Below are positions 31,195 through 38,761 of a stretch of 64,000 nucleotides of DNA, in pieces (position 1 is the first letter of the stretch; every line of letters starts with the position of its first letter). The notes under the pieces are model-generated. The model was not told the DNA's origin and made no database searches. It saw nothing but the letters and a program-made list of their open reading frames with translations. This stretch comes from Micromonospora eburnea (GTDB lineage Bacteria > Actinomycetota > Actinomycetes > Mycobacteriales > Micromonosporaceae). The stretch lies in contig NZ_FMHY01000002.1 of NCBI RefSeq assembly GCF_900090225.1, positions 5,890,001 to 5,954,000 of the forward strand, in the 5' to 3' direction. Both the position numbers and the translations under genes were made by a program.

Positions 31195-32373
31195 ATGCCC
31201 GTCGTTGGCGTCACGATCTCACCCCCAGCCCCGCTGGACCGGCCGGCCGGCAGCGCGTTCACGCTGGTGTTCACCACCCTGCCGGCGCTGCTCCGGCTGA
31301 CCTGTGGCCTGGCCGGCGCGGTGGTGGCCCTGGCGGTCCGCACCCCGCCGGTCCGGGTCGCGCTGCTGGTGCCGGTGGTCGCCGCGCTGACCGCCTGGTC
31401 CGTCTGGTACGCGGTCCGCGCGCTGCGGCACGGGGCCACCGGCGCGCTGGTGGCCGGTGACGTCGCGCTCACCACCGCGGCCGGGCTGGCGATGCCCTGG
31501 CTGGTCGCGCCGGAGGTGCTGCCCGGTGAGGTGAGCTGGATCGCGGTGCTCGCCAGCACCACCGTGATCAACGCACAGGCCATCGCCCCGGCCCGCTGGT
31601 CGATCCCGGCGGGACTGCTGGTCACCGCCGGCTACGCGACCGGCGCGACCGCCGCCGGCAACCCGGTCGAGGCGCGCACGCACGCGATGACGCTGCTGGT
31701 GCAGACCGGCATCACGGCGGCGATATCCGCGCTGATGCGGCGCCGGATCGGGCATGCCGACACCGTCTTCGCCGACTACCAACGGACGGCCCGCGAGGCG
31801 GTGGTGGCACGTGCCGCCCGGGAGGCCGAGCGGCGGCAGAACCGCGACCTGCACGACACCGTGCTCGGCACGCTGACCATGGTCGGGCTCGGCGCGGTGC
31901 CCGGGCCGTCGGCCACGCTGCGCGACCGGTGCGCGGCGGACCTGCGTACCCTCGCCGCCCTGGCCGACGCCCGGTCGGCGCCGGCGACCGGGCCGGTGGC
32001 GCTGGACGACCGGCTGCGGGCGGTCCTGGCCCGGCTGCCGGAACTACCGGTGACCGCGGCGCTCGCGCCGTGCGCGCTGCCGGCGGAGGTCGCCGGTGCG
32101 CTGACGGACAGCGCCGCCGCCGCGCTGGCCAACGCGGCCCGACACGCGCCCGATGCCACCACCACCCTGCGACTGACCCGGGAGACGGGCACCGTCGTGG
32201 TCGAGGTGGCCGACGACGGCCCCGGCTTCGACCCGGCCACCGTCCCCGCCCACCGGTACGGGCTACGCGAGTCGATCATCGGGCGGATGGCGTCGGTGGG
32301 CGGCCGGGCAGAGGTGGTCTCCGCCCCCGGTCACGGCACCCGGATCCGGCTGGAGTGGACCGGTGTCGACTGA
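31195..32373 (+). CDS. NarL-type sensor histidine kinase
   Basis: 392 residues. Hydrophobic helices across about 27-185 form a membrane sensor. Dimerisation/phosphoacceptor RQNRDLHDTVLGTLTMVG (His about 220, HisKA_3 style). ATPase domain with ALANAARHA (N box), VEVADDGPGFDP (G1) and GHGTRIRLEW (G2). Signal unknown. It overlaps the next gene by 11 bases and heads a kinase-kinase-regulator operon. Confidence 0.9.
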   Translation: MPVVGVTISPPAPLDRPAGSAFTLVFTTLPALLRLTCGLAGAVVALAVRTPPVRVALLVPVVAALTAWSVWYAVRALRHGATGALVAGDVALTTAAGLAMPWLVAPEVLPGEVSWIAVLASTTVINAQAIAPARWSIPAGLLVTAGYATGATAAGNPVEARTHAMTLLVQTGITAAISALMRRRIGHADTVFADYQRTAREAVVARAAREAERRQNRDLHDTVLGTLTMVGLGAVPGPSATLRDRCAADLRTLAALADARSAPATGPVALDDRLRAVLARLPELPVTAALAPCALPAEVAGALTDSAAAALANAARHAPDATTTLRLTRETGTVVVEVADDGPGFDPATVPAHRYGLRESIIGRMASVGGRAEVVSAPGHGTRIRLEWTGVD

Positions 32374-33592
32374 CCTGGGCGCGGCCCTCGACGGCGTCGG
32401 CCCCCGGCCCGGCCCGGCCACTCCGGCACTCGAACGGGTCGGAACGGCCGGCGGGGCGCGAGGGAGCGAACCGGCCGACGGGGCGGCGGGCGCGGTGGCG
32501 AGCGCCTCCGACCGGGCCGCCCGGATCGGGGCGGTCACCATCGCGCTGGCCTGGCACCTGGCGATCGACCTGCCGGCGGTGGCCGGCGCCGGGTCCTCGG
32601 CCACCGCCTCGGCCGTGCTCGCCGCGGGCTGGCTGGTCACCGCAGCGGTCGGCGTGGCGGCCGGCGTACGGCTGCTGCGCGGTGGCCTGCCGCCCGCCCG
32701 GCGGCTGGCGGCGGTGCTGCTGGTGGTCGACGTGGCGGTCTTCGCGGCGGTCGGCGGCGAGCAGCTGTTCGCCGCCGCGAACTGGGCCTGGGGCGGGCTG
32801 GTCTGGTTCTTCCCGCTGGTGCTCTGGCGACGGCCGGTCCGGTGGCTGCTGGCGCTGCTCGGCGCGCACGGGGCGATCGCCCTCGCCGTGGTGGTCGCCG
32901 ACGGCGTGACGGCCCCGGCCGACCTCGCCCGCTACGCGATGTACGTCTACGGCGTATCCTCGCTGCCCATCGCGGTCTTCGTCGGTGGCACCGGGCTCTC
33001 CACCCTGGCCCGGAACCGGGCCGCGACGGCCGCGGCGACCCTGGCGGTCGAGGCGGAGCGGGTGGCGGCGGAGCGGGCCCGGGAGGAGCGGCGCGCACGG
33101 CTGGCCCTGGTCAGCGGCACCGCCGAGGAGATGCTGGCGGCGCTGGCCGCCGGGGACGCCGACCCGGCCGATCCGGAGGTACGCCGCCGCTGCGTGCTGG
33201 CCGCGGCGCGGCTACGCCGCCTGATCGCGGAGTCGGACGACGTGCCCGATCCGCTGCTGCACGAGCTGCGGGCCGCCGCGGATCTGGCGGAACGCGACGG
33301 GCTGCCGATCGAGCTGGTCGCCGTCGGGATCCCACCGGAACTTCCGGTCGAGGTGCGCCGGCGGCTGACGGATCCGCTCACCGCGGCGCTCGCCGACGCC
33401 CGGGGGTGGGCCCGGGTGACCGTGGTCGCCGGCCCGGACGAGGTGGTGGTCAGCCTGGTCACCCCCGACCACGACGGGCCCGACACGAGCGGGCCGCCGG
33501 GTACGGACGGAAACGGGAGCGGGCCGGTGGAAGTCGGGCACGAGCGGGACGGGGAGATCAGATGGACGCAGACCCGGTGGCACCGGACGTGA
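32363..33592 (+). CDS. Degenerate histidine kinase-like membrane protein
   Basis: 409 residues. Helices between about 58 and 215 form a membrane sensor like that of the preceding kinase, then a charged coiled coil VEAERVAAERAREERRARLA (about 228-248) where the phosphoacceptor should be, reading RRARLALVSGTAEEMLAAL with no His. The C-terminal ATPase-like part lacks the N and G boxes. Probably a partner or signal subunit for the kinase at 31195 rather than an active kinase. GTG start; overlaps the regulator gene by 31 bases. Confidence 0.75.
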   Translation: MSTDLGAALDGVGPRPGPATPALERVGTAGGARGSEPADGAAGAVASASDRAARIGAVTIALAWHLAIDLPAVAGAGSSATASAVLAAGWLVTAAVGVAAGVRLLRGGLPPARRLAAVLLVVDVAVFAAVGGEQLFAAANWAWGGLVWFFPLVLWRRPVRWLLALLGAHGAIALAVVVADGVTAPADLARYAMYVYGVSSLPIAVFVGGTGLSTLARNRAATAAATLAVEAERVAAERAREERRARLALVSGTAEEMLAALAAGDADPADPEVRRRCVLAAARLRRLIAESDDVPDPLLHELRAAADLAERDGLPIELVAVGIPPELPVEVRRRLTDPLTAALADARGWARVTVVAGPDEVVVSLVTPDHDGPDTSGPPGTDGNGSGPVEVGHERDGEIRWTQTRWHRT

Positions 33593-34278
33593 CGGGCGGA
33601 CCGCCGATCGGCGTGGCGATCGTGGACGACCACCCGGTCGTGATCGACGGGGTACGCGCCTGGCTGGCCAGCGAGCGGCGGCTACGCGTACTGGCCACCG
33701 GGGACGATCCGGACGCGGTGCTGCGAGCCGCCCCGGAGGCCGAGGTGATCCTGCTCGACCTGCGGCTGCACGGGCGGATGGCGCTCGACAAGCTGGCCGA
33801 GCTGAGCGCCGCCGGGCGCCGGGTGGTGGTCTACTCCGAGCACAACGACCCGGCCACAATGCTCGCCGCGCTGGACGCGGGGGCGGTCGCGTTCCTCGCC
33901 AAGCACGAGGGGCGCGAGCACTGCGTGGCGACCGTGCTCGCGGCGGCGAGCGACCGGCCGTACGTGCCGCCGGCGCTGGCCGGGGCGATGGTCGGCGATC
34001 CCCGGCCGGATCGGCCCACGCTGTCGGACAAGGAGCGCGAGGCCCTGCTGCTCTGGTTCCAGTCGATGTCGAAGGCTTCGGTGGCCCGCCGGATGCGGAT
34101 CAGCGAACACACGGTCAAGCAGTACGTGGACCGGGCGCGGATCAAGTACACCCGGGCGGGCCGACCGGCGGCCACCAAGGCGGCGCTGCTCGCCCGGGCG
34201 ATCGAGGACGGGCTCGTCCGGCCGGAGGAGATCGGCATCTACCGGTCACAGGCGGCCACCGACCGGCCGACCCCCTAA
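33562..34278 (+). CDS. LuxR-type response regulator
   Basis: 238 residues. Receiver domain GVAIVDDHPVVIDGVRAWL with phospho-acceptor Asp66 in VILLDLRLHG, and LAKHEGREHC with the conserved Lys. Output HTH about 155-215: LSDKEREALLLWFQSMSKAS, MRISEHTVKQYVDRARIKY. The HTH departs from the usual GxSNKEIA consensus (FQSMSKASVARRM). ATG 33562 lies inside the previous gene. Probably controls this operon or the gene at 34287. Confidence 0.9.
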   Translation: MDADPVAPDVTGGPPIGVAIVDDHPVVIDGVRAWLASERRLRVLATGDDPDAVLRAAPEAEVILLDLRLHGRMALDKLAELSAAGRRVVVYSEHNDPATMLAALDAGAVAFLAKHEGREHCVATVLAAASDRPYVPPALAGAMVGDPRPDRPTLSDKEREALLLWFQSMSKASVARRMRISEHTVKQYVDRARIKYTRAGRPAATKAALLARAIEDGLVRPEEIGIYRSQAATDRPTP

Positions 34279-34286
34279 CGGGTGTC

Positions 34287-35072
34287 ATGACAGCCGGTGA
34301 CGGGTGGGCCAGGCTCGGCATACCGCCAACCGTCTCCCGGGAGGTCGTGACCGTGCAGGAGGACGCCAGCCCCTTCTTCATCGGGCCCCACCGCTTCGAC
34401 GCGGACGATCCCGCCCGCCCCCTGCTCGACCGGCGGTACGCGCTGGTCCCCGAACCGGGCGAGCAGGTGCTCGGTCAGCACCGGCTCGGAGTGGCCGGTC
34501 AGCTGCTCGGCCCCTCGGAGAGCGTCCGCGCCTGGCGGCTCTCCGCCCCGGCGGCGGTCACCGTGACCGACCGGCGGCTCGCCTACGTCTGTCCCGACGC
34601 CGAGCTGTCCCTGGTCTCCGGTCGGGACGGCCGGACGTACGCCCGGCACCGGCGTACGGTCCGGCTGTCCCGACTGGTGAGCGGCCAGATCCGCTGGCAG
34701 TGGCCGTCCCGGCTGGAGCTGGCCGACGACCCGGACGGCGGCGAGCTGCGCGTGGTCTGCGACGCCCTGCGGACCATCCGGCAGCCGGCCCTCGCCCTCA
34801 CCGGCCCGGACCCGGTGATCGTCGCGCTGGCCCGGCAGGTACGCCGCGCGGTGGCCACGTTCCGGCTGGTCCACCCCGAGCTGGTGGAACTCTCCCCGCC
34901 GGAGCGGGACACGCTGCTGTGCCGGGTCCGCGGGGCGCCCGGCCCGACCCGGGGTGGGGTGACCCTGCCGGGGTCGCTGCCGGTGGAGTTCCTCTCCCGG
35001 GACGACTACTACCGCCCGGCGCGGGACGCGGTCACGGCGTTTCCGCGCGGCCGTCCCGACTCCGCCTGCTGA
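34287..35072 (+). CDS. Hypothetical protein downstream of two-component genes
   Basis: 261 residues, 8 bases after the regulator stop. AAVTVTDRRLAYVCPDAEL and TVRLSRLVSGQIRWQWPSRL suggest a PH-like/GRAM beta-sandwich, often seen in actinobacterial proteins with a VTDRRL motif. No membrane helix. Role unknown; co-transcription suggests a link to the signalling system. Confidence 0.65.
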   Translation: MTAGDGWARLGIPPTVSREVVTVQEDASPFFIGPHRFDADDPARPLLDRRYALVPEPGEQVLGQHRLGVAGQLLGPSESVRAWRLSAPAAVTVTDRRLAYVCPDAELSLVSGRDGRTYARHRRTVRLSRLVSGQIRWQWPSRLELADDPDGGELRVVCDALRTIRQPALALTGPDPVIVALARQVRRAVATFRLVHPELVELSPPERDTLLCRVRGAPGPTRGGVTLPGSLPVEFLSRDDYYRPARDAVTAFPRGRPDSAC

Positions 35073-35146
35073 CCTCGGCGAGCCGGCCGGGTCGACGGGC
35101 GGCGGTCGGGCTGGTGTCCGCCTCGGCGGTGACGCGGCCCGCCGGC

Positions 35147-36088
35147 TCAGCCGGCCAGGGTCGGCGCCGCGCGGTCCACGCGGACCCGGGCGCGCAGCCG
35201 GCGGAGCATCCGGGCGTCGGCGAAGCCGACCGTACGGGCGGCGGCCTCCACGGTGCTGCCGTGGCCGATCAGATGCTCGGCCCGTTCCACCCGCAGCAAC
35301 TGCTGGTAGCCGAGCGGGGTCAGCCCGGTGGTCCGCCGGAACAGCCGGCTCATGGTGCGTTCGGCGACCCCGCAGGCGGCGGCCAGCTCGGCCAGCGGCA
35401 GCGGTTGGGTGTAGTGCGCGTCGATCAGGTCCTGCGCCCGGTGCACCGCCTCCGAGAGGTGCGAGCGGTGCCGCATCATCGCGCTGGTCTGGTTTTCGTG
35501 ACCGTTGCGCCGGGCGTACACCACGAGCGCGCGGGCGATCCGGGCGGCGACGGCCGGGCCGTGCCGGGCGGCCATCAGGTGCAGCGCCACGTCGATGCCG
35601 CTGGCGATGCCGGCCGAGGTGACCACCCGGTCGTCGACCACGTAGAGCACGTCGGGGACCACCCGGGCGGCCCGGTGCCGCCGGGCCAGCTCGTCCTGCA
35701 CGTCGTGGTGGGTGGTGCACCGCCGCCCGTCGAGCAGCCCGGCCTGGCCGAGCGCGAAGGCCCCCGCGCACACGCTCGCCACGGTGCCGCCGGCGGCGTG
35801 GTGGTCGGCCAGCCGCCGCAGGTCGTCCGGCTCGACCGGGCCCGCCGGGCCGTGCGCCGAGGGCCGCCATCCGGGTACGACCACCAGGTCGTCGCTCCCC
35901 AGCTCGGGCCACTCGGTGTCGGCCCGCAGGGTCACCCCCTGCACGGTGGGCACCTCGGGCGTGGCGGCGACGTAGTGCAGCCGGTAGTCGTACCCGATGT
36001 CGGCGGCGGTGGAGAAGACCTGGGCCGGGCCGGCGAGGTCCAGCAGATGCAACTGCGGCACCAGCAGGAAGACGACGGCCCGGGCCAC
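35147..36088 (-). CDS. GlxA-type regulator (DJ-1/PfpI plus AraC HTH)
   Basis: 313 residues. N-terminal DJ-1/PfpI domain (about 1-185): VVFLLVPQLHLLDLAGPAQV, VCAGAFALGQAGLL with the nucleophile-elbow Cys. C-terminal AraC HTH (about 215-310): LAELAAACGVAERTMSRLFR and GYQQLLRVERAEHLI. Starts 4 bases after the isochorismatase-like gene stop, so probably co-transcribed; may control that enzyme. GTG start at 36088. Confidence 0.9.
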   Translation of the reverse strand: MARAVVFLLVPQLHLLDLAGPAQVFSTAADIGYDYRLHYVAATPEVPTVQGVTLRADTEWPELGSDDLVVVPGWRPSAHGPAGPVEPDDLRRLADHHAAGGTVASVCAGAFALGQAGLLDGRRCTTHHDVQDELARRHRAARVVPDVLYVVDDRVVTSAGIASGIDVALHLMAARHGPAVAARIARALVVYARRNGHENQTSAMMRHRSHLSEAVHRAQDLIDAHYTQPLPLAELAAACGVAERTMSRLFRRTTGLTPLGYQQLLRVERAEHLIGHGSTVEAAARTVGFADARMLRRLRARVRVDRAAPTLAG

Positions 36089-36092
36089 GGTT

Positions 36093-36692
36093 TCAGGCTC
36101 CGGCCGGGGCGGCGGTCAGCTCGGCGACGGTACGCACGGTGGCGAACCGGCCGGCCAGGGCGTACTCGGTGCGGGTGACGATCTGCTCGGTGGACAGGGT
36201 GCGCGGGTCGGCGAGGATCTGCTCCGGTGTGGCGTCCGCCGGCAGGTCGCGGTGCGGGATGGGGAAGGTGACCGTCGCGTCGGTCACGAAGGTCATCTCG
36301 TACCCGAGGTCGCAGCCGACCCGGGCGGTGGTCTCCACGCACTGCTCGGTGCGGATGCCGCAGACGGTGAGGTCCCGGATGCCGGCCTGGGTGAGGAGCT
36401 GCTGAAGGTTGGTGCTGGTGAAGGCGTTGTGTGATGTCTTCACCAGGGTCGGCTCCCCGGCGGCGGGCGCCAGTCCGTCGATCAGCCGGACGTGGCCGGC
36501 GGCCGGGTCGAAGACGCCTGCGCTGCCCGGCTCGGCGTGCAGGACCCAGACCACCAGGTCGCCCCGGCGGCGGGCCGCGTCGACCAGCCGGTTCACCTGC
36601 GCGACGATGTCCGGCTGCGAGGCGTACGCCCAGATCGGGCGCTGCCGGAAGGACTCCTGGACGTCGATGACGACGAGTGCTGCTCTGCTCAT
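36093..36692 (-). CDS. Isochorismatase-like cysteine hydrolase
   Basis: 199 residues. Catalytic triad of the family: Asp in VVIDVQESF (about 9), Lys in PTLVKTSHNAFTSTN (about 85), Cys in GIRTEQCVETTAR (about 118). Hydrolyses an amide or ester of unknown identity. ATG 36692 has CAGGAT 7 bases upstream. Operon with the GlxA regulator. Confidence 0.9.
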   Translation of the reverse strand: MSRAALVVIDVQESFRQRPIWAYASQPDIVAQVNRLVDAARRRGDLVVWVLHAEPGSAGVFDPAAGHVRLIDGLAPAAGEPTLVKTSHNAFTSTNLQQLLTQAGIRDLTVCGIRTEQCVETTARVGCDLGYEMTFVTDATVTFPIPHRDLPADATPEQILADPRTLSTEQIVTRTEYALAGRFATVRTVAELTAAPAGA

Positions 36693-36699
36693 GGATCCG

Positions 36700-36705
36700 A
36701 TCCTG
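36700..36705 (-). promoter_or_regulatory. Candidate -10 box of isochorismatase-like/GlxA operon
   Basis: CAGGAT on the minus strand, 7 bases before ATG 36692. Confidence 0.4.
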
Positions 36706-36776
36706 GCCGGGCGGGCACCCGGGCGGCAGACACCATCACGCCCGGATGCGGAACGATCCGGCCAACCGCGCGGCGG

Positions 36777-37526
36777 TCAGGCGGTACGGGCGCGGCGGCC
36801 CGCCCGGTCCAGCTCGGCGGCCTCCTCGGGGGTGGGGGCGGTGCCGCCGAGGCGGGCCGGCTGCCACCAGCTGTCGTCGGCGCCGGCCGGCTGCTCCGGG
36901 TACTCCCGCTGGGCCCGGTCGACCAGCGAGTCCAGCCGGCTCCGCAGTTCGGCCGTCATCGTGCTGGCGTCCGGGTACCCGGCCGGGTCCATCGGCTCCC
37001 CCACCAGGATGGTGATCGGGGTGTGCCGCCGGGTCAGGGTGCGCGGCCGGCCCTTGGTCCAGAGCCGCTGGGTGCCCCAGACCGCGACCGGCAGCAGCGG
37101 CACGGCGGCCTGCTGGGCCATCCGGGCGGCCCCGCTCTTGAGATCCTTGACGGTGAAGGAACGACTGATGGTCGCCTCCGGGAAGACGCCGACCACCTCG
37201 CCGCGGCGCAGCGCGGCCACCGCGGTCTGGTACGAGCCGGCGCCGGCCGACCGGTTCACCGGGATGTGCTTCATGCCCCGCATCAGCGGTCCGGAGACCT
37301 TGTGCCTGAAGACGGAGTCCTTGGCCATGAACCGAACCAGGCGGCCGGACTCCTGTGCGCCGTAGCCGCAGAAGATGAAGTCCAGGTAGCTGACGTGGTT
37401 GCTGGCCAGCACCGCGCCCCCGGTGGCCGGCACGTGGTGGCCGCCCTCGACGGTCAGGCGCAGATCGAGGATCCGGAACATCGTCTTGGCTGCGGCGATC
37501 ACGGGCGGGTACACGAGTTCCGGCAT
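36777..37526 (-). CDS. 1-acyl-glycerol-3-phosphate acyltransferase family (PlsC)
   Basis: 249 residues. H(x)4D motif in ASNHVSYLDF, substrate-binding VGVFPEATISRSF (FPEGTRS-type, with Ala for Gly), and VPLLPVAVWGTQRLW. A membrane-associated acyltransferase of phospholipid synthesis; acceptor unproven. The ATG start has TAAAGT 6 bases upstream. Single gene. Confidence 0.9.
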   Translation of the reverse strand: MPELVYPPVIAAAKTMFRILDLRLTVEGGHHVPATGGAVLASNHVSYLDFIFCGYGAQESGRLVRFMAKDSVFRHKVSGPLMRGMKHIPVNRSAGAGSYQTAVAALRRGEVVGVFPEATISRSFTVKDLKSGAARMAQQAAVPLLPVAVWGTQRLWTKGRPRTLTRRHTPITILVGEPMDPAGYPDASTMTAELRSRLDSLVDRAQREYPEQPAGADDSWWQPARLGGTAPTPEEAAELDRAGRRARTA

Positions 37527-37532
37527 CCGCCA

Positions 37533-37538
37533 ACTTTA
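37533..37538 (-). promoter_or_regulatory. Candidate -10 box of PlsC-like gene
   Basis: TAAAGT on the minus strand, 6 bases before ATG 37526. Confidence 0.45.
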
Positions 37539-37645
37539 CCGCGAGTAGGTTACGCGACCGTAGGGACGAAAGACCCGCCGACGGCGGCTCTGCCCTGCGC
37601 AGAACAGGCTCGCCGGGCGGCCCGCGGGTCAGGGAGCATGCGCGG

Positions 37646-38293
37646 ATGAGTGAACGTGCTGTCCTGCTCTGGATCCACGGCGGCGGCTGGCGGGCCCGGT
37701 ACCACGAGGACGGCACCGCGCTGGCGTCGCTCGGGCTGCGGGTGGTCGCGGCGACGTACCGGTTCGTGGACGAGGCCCGCTGGCCGGCCCAGCTCGACGA
37801 CGTACGGGCGGCGGCCCGCGCGGCCCGGTCCGCGGCCGGCGGGCTGCCGCTGCTGGTCGGAGGCGACTCGGCCGGCGGCATGCTGGCCCTGCACCTGGCC
37901 CTGCGCGGGGTGGACCGGCCGGGCGACGTGACGGCGGCGCTGGCGTACTGGGCGCCGGTCGACCCGCTGGATCCGGAGTTCCGGCGGTTGCGCGCCCACG
38001 ACGACCCGTGGACCGACCTGCTCGGCCACCCGCCCGCCGCGGACGACCCGGCCACCGTTGACGCCACGGTCGCCACCCACCTCGGGTCCGAGGTACCGGT
38101 GCTGCTGGTACACGGGCGGGCGGACGCGGCGGTGCCGGCCGGGCAGTCGGTGACGTTGAGCGGACGGTTGCTCGCCGGCGGCCACCCGGTGCACTGCTGG
38201 ATCACCCACGGTGGGCACGCCCTCGACCTGGCCCGCCCGGACATCCGGGCGGCCACCGCCGCGTTCCTGGACACCGTCCTGCCGGCAGACTGA
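37646..38293 (+). CDS. Alpha/beta hydrolase (esterase/lipase type)
   Basis: 215 residues. LLWIHGGGWRARYH (oxyanion HGGGW), VGGDSAGGMLALHL (nucleophile Ser, GDSAG), PVLLVHGRADAAVP (acid) and WITHGGHALDL (His). Hormone-sensitive-lipase-like with no lid or signal peptide; substrate unknown. GGGAG 9 bases before ATG 37646. Confidence 0.88.
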   Translation: MSERAVLLWIHGGGWRARYHEDGTALASLGLRVVAATYRFVDEARWPAQLDDVRAAARAARSAAGGLPLLVGGDSAGGMLALHLALRGVDRPGDVTAALAYWAPVDPLDPEFRRLRAHDDPWTDLLGHPPAADDPATVDATVATHLGSEVPVLLVHGRADAAVPAGQSVTLSGRLLAGGHPVHCWITHGGHALDLARPDIRAATAAFLDTVLPAD

Positions 38294-38299
38294 CCCGAC

Positions 38300-38305
38300 T
38301 ACCGT
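38300..38305 (+). promoter_or_regulatory. Candidate -10 box of VOC gene
   Basis: TACCGT, 7 bases before ATG 38313, just after the hydrolase stop. Confidence 0.45.
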
Positions 38306-38312
38306 CAGGACC

Positions 38313-38705
38313 ATGCCGGACCTCGCCGCGATCGTCATCCACTGCCGTGACCCGTACCTGCTCGCCCCCTTCTGGAGCATGGTGGCCGGGCTGCCCGTGG
38401 TGGAGGAGGACCGGGTGAAGCTGGCCGACCGGTCGCTCGGGCCGACCGAGGCGGTGCTGCTGCGCGACCCGTCCGGGCACCGGCCGGACGTGTGGATCAG
38501 TCCCGCCGACGACCTGCCCTCCTCCGGCCGGATCCACCTCGACCTGGTGGGTGACGCGGAGGAGCGGGCCGCGGTGCTGGCGGCGGGCGCGACCGTGGTC
38601 CGCGAACTGCCCCGATGGACCGTGCTGGCCGACCCGGAGGGGAACGAGTTCTGCCTGCTCCCCCGCGCTGAGGCGCACGCCGACGCGCTGCTGCCTGGGC
38701 ACTGA
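38313..38705 (+). CDS. VOC family (glyoxalase-like) protein
   Basis: 130 residues, one glyoxalase/bleomycin-resistance fold: IVIHCRDPYLLAPFWSMVAG, RIHLDLVGDAEERAAVLAAG, TVLADPEGNEFCLLP. The His, His and Glu metal positions are present in HC, HLDLV and GNEFCL. Substrate unknown; antibiotic resistance is not implied. Confidence 0.85.
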   Translation: MPDLAAIVIHCRDPYLLAPFWSMVAGLPVVEEDRVKLADRSLGPTEAVLLRDPSGHRPDVWISPADDLPSSGRIHLDLVGDAEERAAVLAAGATVVRELPRWTVLADPEGNEFCLLPRAEAHADALLPGH

Positions 38706-38761
38706 CCACACGCCGACGCCGCCGGTGAGCCACCGGCGGCGTCGGACGTCGGGCGGGCCGG

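Noticed and set aside
38313..38705. Bleomycin resistance gene
   Set aside because: General VOC fold only; no features of the binding protein are evident.
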